Source: Saturnia japonica (Eukaryota > Arthropoda > Insecta > Lepidoptera > Saturniidae). From it: DNA of 64,000 bases. Positions within the stretch are counted from its first letter, which is position 1; each line of letters starts with the position of its first letter. A model generated the notes under the pieces. The model saw only the letters and a program-made list of their open reading frames with translations, ran no database searches and was not told where the DNA came from. Shown here piece by piece: positions 60,301 through 64,000 of this stretch. The DNA is taken from assembly GCA_033032175.1 (NCBI GenBank), contig CM065304.1, positions 3,038,001 through 3,102,000 of the forward strand, read 5' to 3'. A program made the position numbers and the translations under genes.

Positions 60301-61983
60301 CAATTTAGTTATTATAGTCTTATCAAGCTTTTTATTTTTAACAAAACAAATTGAATACGATATAAAATTAGTAAAGTTTTGCTTGCAAACTTTTTCTTTA
60401 CCTTTACTTTTTTTATCAAACTTCTAGATACAATTACGTAGAGAAAGAACAGAAGAACGTAGGAAAATGTTCCAGTTAGCAAACACTAGAAGAAGAGCCG
60501 GGTCATCAGCTATGGACAACACTCCGTTTGCTCGTTGGAAGAAAGCATTGCCATCTTTGCCCTTGAGCAAATCAATAGATTCTGATGATCGTAGAAATAT
60601 TGGAGAAGTAGCTGCAATACCCTTGAAAAAGGCAAAGAAAAGAGGTTTGCTATGAATATGATAACCATATCCGTAACTATTAAAAATTATAAATTGCGTA
60701 TCAGTCAAACCTGTTACAATACGTATGAGCCACAAATTAAAAGTTCAGAATAATAATGAAAATCATCGGGGTTGTGCTAATTATCGATATTATTGTATTT
60801 ATTTATATTTCAAAATTTTGCAGCGTTCACCACGACTATGTTATATTAATAATGCTTTTTATTTGTAACTTTTTCATTTGTATAGATTTTTGCATTTCAC
60901 CACAATCTCACCTGATGGTAAGTGATGATGTGGTTGAAAATGATAGCACGCTAAGGAAGTGGTTAAGTGGATTTCAAGCTTCAAGTGCATCTGCCAAAAC
61001 ACCTAAATAAATAAGTGTTTGAGGACAAATTTTCGTCTTTAAGATGCTACCTAACTGGGCCGGCTTTCCAAAATGCCACCACCGTCTTATAGTTTCATCA
61101 CCACATTAATTTAATTTACAGAAAGCTTAAAGCACTGCAAGATTCGAACCAACGTCAATCGACACAGTTTCTGACCACACTACTAATAAGCCATTATCGT
61201 TTCAAGTTATCATAAGCATAATAAAGAATTGTTATTTAAATTGTATTTAAATTTTATTTACGCTTTTTAGAAGGAATATTTGCTAAAATTGTCGGTATGG
61301 CTTTGGATAAAAAATCTGATGTTGAAGCAGTTTCCGAAAAAAGTGACGTACCGCCTTCGCCAAATAATGTAGACGACGAAACCGATACGGATTTTCATGA
61401 AACATTACCTAAAGAAGTGTTAAAAGCTAAAGATATAACTATTGTTCAGCCCATCAATAAGAAGCGAACCAGCGTGGAATTCATAACAAATGATAATGAA
61501 AAAAAGAACATATTACGTGAAAACCCCATGACGAGAAACCAAGAAAAAATTTGTGCTGACCCTGAAAATAAACCGGCTATATACAAAAAAACTATTACTG
61601 TAAGTAAAAAGATAACAAATGCAACACATTCAAGTGTCGAATTACCTGAAAGATCGAGGAAAGAAGATAAAATGATGAGTGACAAACAAGTATCAGAATC
61701 GAGCACACAATCGAAACAATCTGACTCTACAGGATCTGTTATACCCGTTATAAAAATAAGCACTACTGAAAGTGACGAAGAGCTGTTGGACAAATTGAAA
61801 AAAAAAGAAAATCAAAGTCAGAAGAATACTTTCGAAACTCATAATAAACAACCGAAAGCGAAAAAAAGTAGCTCTGATTTGAAGTCACTTCAGAGACAAA
61901 GTAGCGTTGATAGTAGTAACGAGCAAAAAATGCCGAAGGAAAAAAAACTTGACGATGGGCACAAGTATCAATACTCACTCTAG
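48162..61983 (+). CDS. Tmc: Transmembrane channel-like protein (TMC), 5' end missing
   Basis: Gene-level entry. Exons: 48162-48324, 51298-51469, 52436-52580, 52991-53095, 54196-54384, 56492-56724, 56858-57049, 57424-57672, 57947-59408, 59695-60291, 60428-60644 and 61274-61983. All junction phases agree, and the total of 4434 bases gives 1477 residues plus stop. Hallmarks are a basic, acidic-patched N-terminus, [42 protein letters not shown], and the TMC-domain signature [14 protein letters not shown] around residue 951. At least nine hydrophobic segments are visible near residues 233, 312, 404, 446, 484, 968, 1024, 1073 and 1136. TMC proteins are pore-forming subunits of mechanosensitive cation channels in sensory cells. 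The first visible exon is preceded by a splice acceptor, so a start-codon exon lies further 5'. Confidence 0.93.
48545..48662 (+). repeat. Repeat family I, copy 3, in a Tmc intron
   Basis: gatggattgcctatctttcg, gtagtcgccattgtattt and catcaggtgaagtgacgac, ending in an A-run. Confidence 0.45.
49730..50165 (-). repeat. Interspersed repeat family A, copy 4, in a Tmc intron
   Basis: Minus-strand copy starting inside the family (cgaatcgtgctaccccgctc) and ending ttgttattttgaaattacaa. It lies in the Tmc intron 48325-51297. Confidence 0.65.
51298..51469 (+). CDS. Tmc: Tmc exon, arginine-rich N-terminal region
   Basis: Acceptor gatacAG, donor GTAAGT, phase 1 to 2. It encodes an acidic patch (EVSEDEDYS) followed by strongly basic [17 protein letters not shown] and ENRQRRRSS. 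Such charged cytoplasmic N-termini are usual in TMC proteins. A second open frame runs through the same bases but does not fit the phase of either neighbour. Confidence 0.85.
51720..52000 (+). pseudogene. Probable LINE ORF2 tail in a Tmc intron
   Basis: An 86-codon frame contains [39 protein letters not shown] and [16 protein letters not shown], ending [11 protein letters not shown]. The layout (short helical part, basic block, LNxLxxLYxDxxxxxIDVF ending) resembles insect LINE ORF2 termini. It lies between Tmc exons and does not fit their splicing. Confidence 0.45.
52436..52580 (+). CDS. Tmc: Tmc exon, N-terminal cytoplasmic region
   Basis: Acceptor aactttAG, donor GTAAGT, phase 2 to 0. Encodes [19 protein letters not shown], then [19 protein letters not shown] and KLKIVHQ. 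The segment [12 protein letters not shown] is a conserved stretch shortly before the TMC membrane domain. Confidence 0.9.
52991..53095 (+). CDS. Tmc: Tmc exon, pre-membrane segment
   Basis: Thirty-five codons in phase 0 at both ends (acceptor aaatttctAG, donor GTGAGT). Encodes [20 protein letters not shown] and [15 protein letters not shown], an amphipathic, charged segment just before the first membrane helix region. Confidence 0.9.
53229..53623. mobile_element. CpG-rich MITE-like element in a Tmc intron
   Basis: Ends gtgacaacgtc (53229-53239) and gacgttgtcac (53613-53623) are perfect inverted repeats of 11 bases. The interior is CpG-rich (gctgcacgcaag, cctcgctctgaggcgttcg, gcgatgcgtccgcgtgg), in contrast to the AT-rich intron. 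The 73-codon frame on its minus strand looks incidental. Confidence 0.55.
53915..54018 (+). repeat. Hairpin repeat 'gcgtggcgat', copy 2
   Basis: Same unit as at 30836, from ttgatgtgaa through gcgtggcgat, gacgcatcgccacgc and tatatgatggaatatatgta. It lies in a Tmc intron, immediately before a second partial copy. Confidence 0.75.
54031..54104 (+). repeat. Hairpin repeat, copy 3 (partial, tandem)
   Basis: Shorter copy: tataggcgagggtaaacc, gcgtggtgatgcatgccgtgg and gacgcatcgccacgc. It follows copy 2 by a dozen bases and lies about 90 bases before a Tmc splice acceptor. Confidence 0.75.
54196..54384 (+). CDS. Tmc: Tmc exon, first transmembrane helix
   Basis: Phase 0 at both ends; acceptor is a T-run followed by aAG, donor GTAATA. 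Encodes [20 protein letters not shown], then [19 protein letters not shown] and a hydrophobic helix [20 protein letters not shown]. IKxIExxFGSxVASYFxFLRWLFWxN is the usual entry into the first TMC helix. The acceptor lies only 93 bp after a hairpin-forming repeat. Confidence 0.93.
55445..55702 (+). repeat. Repeat family E, copy 2, in a Tmc intron
   Basis: Same blocks as 31722-32035 with a small internal deletion, and directly followed by the RTE LINE tail at 55704. In copy 1 other sequence follows the shared end. Confidence 0.65.
55704..56109 (+). pseudogene. 3' end of an RTE-type LINE ORF2 in a Tmc intron
   Basis: Encodes [12 protein letters not shown], then a run ending [14 protein letters not shown] and [19 protein letters not shown], the C-terminal endonuclease-reverse-transcriptase tail common to RTE LINEs. 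A C-run near 55963 has broken the frame. The element ends with gatgatgatgatgaa, the short-repeat tail of the RTE clade in place of a poly(A). It lies in the Tmc intron 54385-56491. Confidence 0.8.
56492..56724 (+). CDS. Tmc: Tmc exon, first extracellular loop and second helix
   Basis: Acceptor ttcaattctAG, donor GTGAGT, phase 0 to 2. Encodes the loop with [20 protein letters not shown], then [18 protein letters not shown], a strong TMC-family motif, and the helix [19 protein letters not shown]. One N-glycosylation sequon (NAT) lies in the predicted extracellular loop. Confidence 0.95.
56858..57049 (+). CDS. Tmc: Tmc exon, conserved intracellular loop
   Basis: Acceptor ttccttctAG, donor GTAAGA, phase 2 at both ends. 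Encodes [34 protein letters not shown], and [15 protein letters not shown]. This is the most conserved intracellular loop of TMC proteins and firmly identifies the family. Confidence 0.95.
57424..57672 (+). CDS. Tmc: Tmc exon, helices three and four
   Basis: Acceptor tattcttgcAG, donor GTACATT, phase 2 at both ends. Encodes [19 protein letters not shown] and [12 protein letters not shown] (helix 3), a short loop with WWRENE, then [19 protein letters not shown] (helix 4) and [15 protein letters not shown]. The P-x-F-F-E-x-x-x-x-x-E-x-Y-x-P-R pattern is typical of the family. Confidence 0.95.
57947..59408 (+). CDS. Tmc: Tmc exon, helix five plus a very large extracellular insert
   Basis: A single 1462-base exon (phase 2 to 0). 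It starts with [20 protein letters not shown] (helix 5) and ends with [18 protein letters not shown] at the start of helix 6. Between them lie about 440 residues rich in Ser, Thr, Glu, Asp and Asn. This insert has many N-glycosylation sequons (NAS, NST, NLT, NIS, NYT, NVT, NCT, NIT), a cysteine pair near its start ([11 protein letters not shown]) and a cysteine cluster near its end ([28 protein letters not shown]). By family topology this loop is extracellular. Mammalian TMCs have a short loop here; the long low-complexity insert makes the protein mucin-like outside the cell. Confidence 0.92.
59695..60291 (+). CDS. Tmc: Tmc exon, helices six to the last visible helix
   Basis: Acceptor tttctttctAG, donor GTTTGT, phase 0 at both ends, 199 codons. 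Encodes [20 protein letters not shown] (rest of helix 6), then [20 protein letters not shown], a helix around [39 protein letters not shown], a helix [18 protein letters not shown], and a final one [16 protein letters not shown]. The conserved order of these segments completes the TMC domain. Confidence 0.95.
60428..60644 (+). CDS. Tmc: Tmc exon, C-terminal tail (optional stop by read-through)
   Basis: Acceptor caaacttctAG in phase 0. Encodes a charged segment [18 protein letters not shown] and [17 protein letters not shown], then [21 protein letters not shown] donor after AAGAGAG gives phase 1 and joins the last exon. If this weak donor is skipped, translation ends eleven bases further on at a TGA (60653-60655), giving a short tail RGLL*. 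Both C-termini are possible. Confidence 0.8.
60870..61195 (-). mobile_element. SINE in the last Tmc intron
   Basis: On the minus strand a tRNA-like head lies at the right (aatggcttattagtagtgtgg, ttggttcgaatcttgc) and the left end carries the reverse complement of ccacaatctcacctgatgg. It separates the last two Tmc exons. Confidence 0.55.
61274..61983 (+). CDS. Tmc: Tmc last exon, long charged C-terminus
   Basis: Joined to the previous exon this reads [19 protein letters not shown] and continues as a Lys-, Glu- and Ser-rich disordered tail of about 230 residues, ending DGHKYQYSL and TAG at 61981. The acceptor region TAGAAG offers two AGs three bases apart (exon start 61271 or 61274); both keep the frame and differ by one residue. 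The open frame, in-phase join and polyadenylation signal just downstream support a real terminal exon. Confidence 0.78.
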
Positions 61984-61996
61984 GTTAATAATTATA

Positions 61997-62002
61997 AATA
62001 AA
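61997..62002 (+). terminator. Polyadenylation signal of Tmc
   Basis: AATAAA begins 14 bases after the Tmc stop codon, inside ttataAATAAAcg. Cleavage would fall at about 62015-62030, directly against the 3' end of the opposing Ly6 gene. Confidence 0.6.
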
Positions 62003-62021
62003 CGAAGAAAAAAATTTCCAA

Positions 62022-62027
62022 TTTAAT
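62022..62027 (-). terminator. Likely polyadenylation signal of the Ly6 gene
   Basis: ATTAAA on the minus strand begins four bases past the TAA stop (62034-62032). No AATAAA is seen on this strand in the next several hundred bases. Cleavage 10-30 bases on would overlap the Tmc 3' UTR. Confidence 0.4.
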
Positions 62028-62031
62028 GTTT

Positions 62032-63402
62032 TTAAAGTAGCAATATAAGATTCTTACGTATGTAATTTGAGAAATCAAAAGGATAATAAAAATTGTGGAT
62101 GTTTTTATTAAATGTAAATAAAAAAGTACATAAAAAGTTAATGACATTAATTTGTTTTATTAAAATATTTGATCCATTGCAATATCTATCAGAACAAACG
62201 CAGACTTGGTACCTGACAAACAACGATATATCTCTACTGAAAGGTGTCAAAATTGCATGCGGGCTCGCAACACAATCGTCTGTCTTATGATGAAGCAAAT
62301 ATTCCATCTTCATTAATCGTTTAGATATGTAGCTCTTTCCCATAGTCGGCGGCATCGTTCGACATCCTCTCTCGTTATACGTGTGACCAATATCTAAGTG
62401 CCTTTTGAAGCAACCTCCTATAAATTTATCACCAGTACATTTTGTTTTCAAATAGTTATGATTTACCCGATTTCTAAAATCGTGACTGTTGAAAATGTCG
62501 TAACACTCTGAAGTACTCAAACCATGTTTATTCAGGCCACATGTGTAACATCTGTAAGTTCCGTATCTCGAATTATTTTTGGACCTAATTATATTTTTGT
62601 TAGCATGACGCGTTCTTAAAGTTGGTTTCATTTTAATAATGATTCTCTTCGGAATATAAAAATCTGAATTTATATAATTAATTGTATCTTGAGAAGACTG
62701 TGTCTGTACATTAATAATTTCTGTTTGAGTTATTTTCGCTTCTATATCATTTTTGCTTTTATACAACATTTTAAAGGGCACAATATATTTTATATAAGAA
62801 ATATTTGAAACGGGGTCAAGCATGTCTAGGTTTTCATAAAATTTGTGAACATTGTAATTTGTTTTTGTAGGAAAATATGATCTCCAAGTTTTCGTATGAA
62901 AAGACATCGGTGAAATCGAAGTAGATTCAACTGTTTTTCTAATTAAGTAATCTTCTGACAACATAGGCGGAGCATCAATAGCGAAATTATATAAAGTCGA
63001 CTCTACTGTCGTTTTTATAATGGTCTCATTCTTTGTAGTATTCATCGTTCGACTCGGACTCAGTTTCTTGACTTTTGCTTCAGAACGCCAAATATCCTTA
63101 CTTCTATCTACGTTACCGGCTTTTCTCGTGAAGAACACCTCAGTTTCATTTTTTAACCAATCGATCGTATCATTAGTTTCGTTATATATTGGTAGAAACT
63201 TTCGTGTTGCACTATTTACAAATGTTTCTAAATCGTCTCCGTCGTTGTAGTCCTCAGGCAGTAAAACAACTTCTGTAGTAGTTGCATAAAAATATGAATT
63301 CTTTAGTCTCGATAAAAGAGATGATTGCGTCGTTTGTAAGCATAGTAACAAAATATAAATTTGTATAAAATTCATAAATTTAAAACATGTATAACTTATC
63401 AT
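62032..63402 (-). CDS. Secreted Ly6/uPAR (three-finger) protein with long N-terminal extension
   Basis: Open frame of 456 residues from ATG at 63402 (ATAATGA, A at -3). A second ATG at 63375 would drop nine residues and gives an equally good signal peptide (MNFIQIYILLLCLQTTQS). Residues about 30-280 are polar, Thr/Ser/Asn-rich and carry several N-glycosylation sequons. Residues 285-409 hold ten cysteines in the Ly6 order, from YRCYTCG through CTGDKF..GGC, ERGC and DDC to CVCSDRYCNGSN. The terminal C-C-C-N arrangement is the family hallmark. After it comes a hydrophobic stretch (INVINFLCTFLFTF) that could be a GPI-attachment signal, though an unusual polar tail follows. Insect relatives (sleepless, boudin and crooked types) modulate channels, receptors or junctions. 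The partner here is unknown, and the extension is unusual for the family. Confidence 0.75.
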   Translation of the reverse strand: MISYTCFKFMNFIQIYILLLCLQTTQSSLLSRLKNSYFYATTTEVVLLPEDYNDGDDLETFVNSATRKFLPIYNETNDTIDWLKNETEVFFTRKAGNVDRSKDIWRSEAKVKKLSPSRTMNTTKNETIIKTTVESTLYNFAIDAPPMLSEDYLIRKTVESTSISPMSFHTKTWRSYFPTKTNYNVHKFYENLDMLDPVSNISYIKYIVPFKMLYKSKNDIEAKITQTEIINVQTQSSQDTINYINSDFYIPKRIIIKMKPTLRTRHANKNIIRSKNNSRYGTYRCYTCGLNKHGLSTSECYDIFNSHDFRNRVNHNYLKTKCTGDKFIGGCFKRHLDIGHTYNERGCRTMPPTMGKSYISKRLMKMEYLLHHKTDDCVASPHAILTPFSRDISLFVRYQVCVCSDRYCNGSNILIKQINVINFLCTFLFTFNKNIHNFYYPFDFSNYIRKNLILLL

Positions 63403-64000
63403 TATAAAGGTTACAAAATGTGTCAAAATTTTTACACCATAAATTAGGATGTAGAGGTAGACAAGGTAGAGTTTACTCTATCTTGTCTACTTATAAGGAA
63501 GACTATGGATCTTCAAAATGATAAAAGTTCCTATGCCTTTGAAATGTACTTCTATTAATTTGAATAGTTTCGCATATCAACTAGGTTGAGATTCTTATAA
63601 ATCAGTTTAGATAGTTTTTTTTTTATTTCAAACAAAGTAAACCTCACTAGTTCTTTTGAATACAAAATGCTTTCCAGACGTGAGTGGAAAGAGTTATTGA
63701 TAAAGTGAGGCCAATGACTTGGAGCCAATTAAAATTCTACATCTGTGCTAATATTATTATTTAAAGTTAGAAAGAAAGAATAGTTTTAAGTAAAATAAAC
63801 ATGAAAAGGATTGAATGAAATTTTGATAAAAAATGAAATCAAATAAATGAAATGATACTAAATTTGCACTAACGATACGACTGGCCTATAAATTAAAGCG
63901 CTCGAAGCTTTGAAAGGAAGTAATTCACCAAAGAACAAAATTCACCGTAGTTGTTTTGAAAGTCGGTCTCTCGTAGAACTAACAGACGCTGATAGTGATT
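63403..64000. other. Upstream region of the Ly6 gene
   Basis: AT-rich, with no recognisable exon. A tagagtttactctatcttgtct patch (63470-63490) is an imperfect inverted repeat with tagacaaggtagagtt just before it. The promoter could not be pinned down. Confidence 0.4.

Noticed and set aside
62104..62161. AATAAA signals on the minus strand at 62109-62104 and near 62156 as the Ly6 poly(A) site
   Set aside because: They lie upstream of the Ly6 stop codon inside the open frame; use would leave the message without a stop.
63402..63426. Longer Ly6 start at 63426
   Set aside because: The codon there is TTG, not ATG; the first ATG in frame is at 63402.

Overview
The window is animal, and almost certainly insect, nuclear DNA. 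It is AT-rich, carries spliced genes with GT-AG introns, and about 40 kb of its middle is interspersed repeats. Several repeat types are ones I associate with butterflies and moths: tRNA-headed SINEs with an 'aacatcgtgagg' motif, RTE and Jockey/R1-type LINE tails, and elements ending in 'ggcacagctag'. I therefore read it as Lepidoptera. No species is claimed. There is no bacterial or viral operon structure, no CRISPR array and no rRNA.

Three host genes are supported. (1) On the left, minus strand, the first three coding exons of a laminin gamma-chain gene (LanB2/LAMC1 type): signal peptide exon 6488-6616, then 1378-1496 and 263-411, all in phase. The gene continues off the left edge. (2) On the right, plus strand, a nearly complete transmembrane channel-like gene (Tmc): twelve phase-consistent exons from 48162 to 61983 encode 1477 residues. 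Only the 5'-most coding exon with the start codon was not found. (3) On the far right, minus strand, a single-exon gene (62032-63402) for a secreted Ly6/uPAR-type three-finger protein with a long N-terminal extension. It runs tail to tail with Tmc, with 48 bp between the two stop codons.

Between the laminin promoter (about 6.7 kb) and the first visible Tmc exon (48.2 kb) I see no certain host exon. The stretch holds a minisatellite (12.4 kb), a decayed R1-like LINE ORF1 (12.7-14.3 kb), a decayed Jockey-like ORF2 with an internal deletion (22.9-24.2 kb), RTE tails, SINEs, and MITE-like elements with inverted ends. It also holds one young element: a 3.3-kb LINE on the minus strand (34069-37388) flanked by a perfect 13-bp target-site duplication. 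That element has one intact 668-codon ORF1 with three zinc knuckles and no reverse transcriptase ORF. Shorter tails of the same family lie at 23.85, 32.4, 41.2 and 46.3-46.9 kb. The 46 kb copy is nested in an LTR-like element.

The host genes share no obvious pathway. Laminin gamma is a basement-membrane subunit, TMC proteins are mechanosensory channel subunits, and Ly6 proteins are extracellular or GPI-linked modulators. The most notable observations are the ORF1-only LINE, the roughly 440-residue extracellular insert of TMC with two possible C-termini, and the very compact Tmc/Ly6 3' junction. I saw no convincing new multi-gene system.
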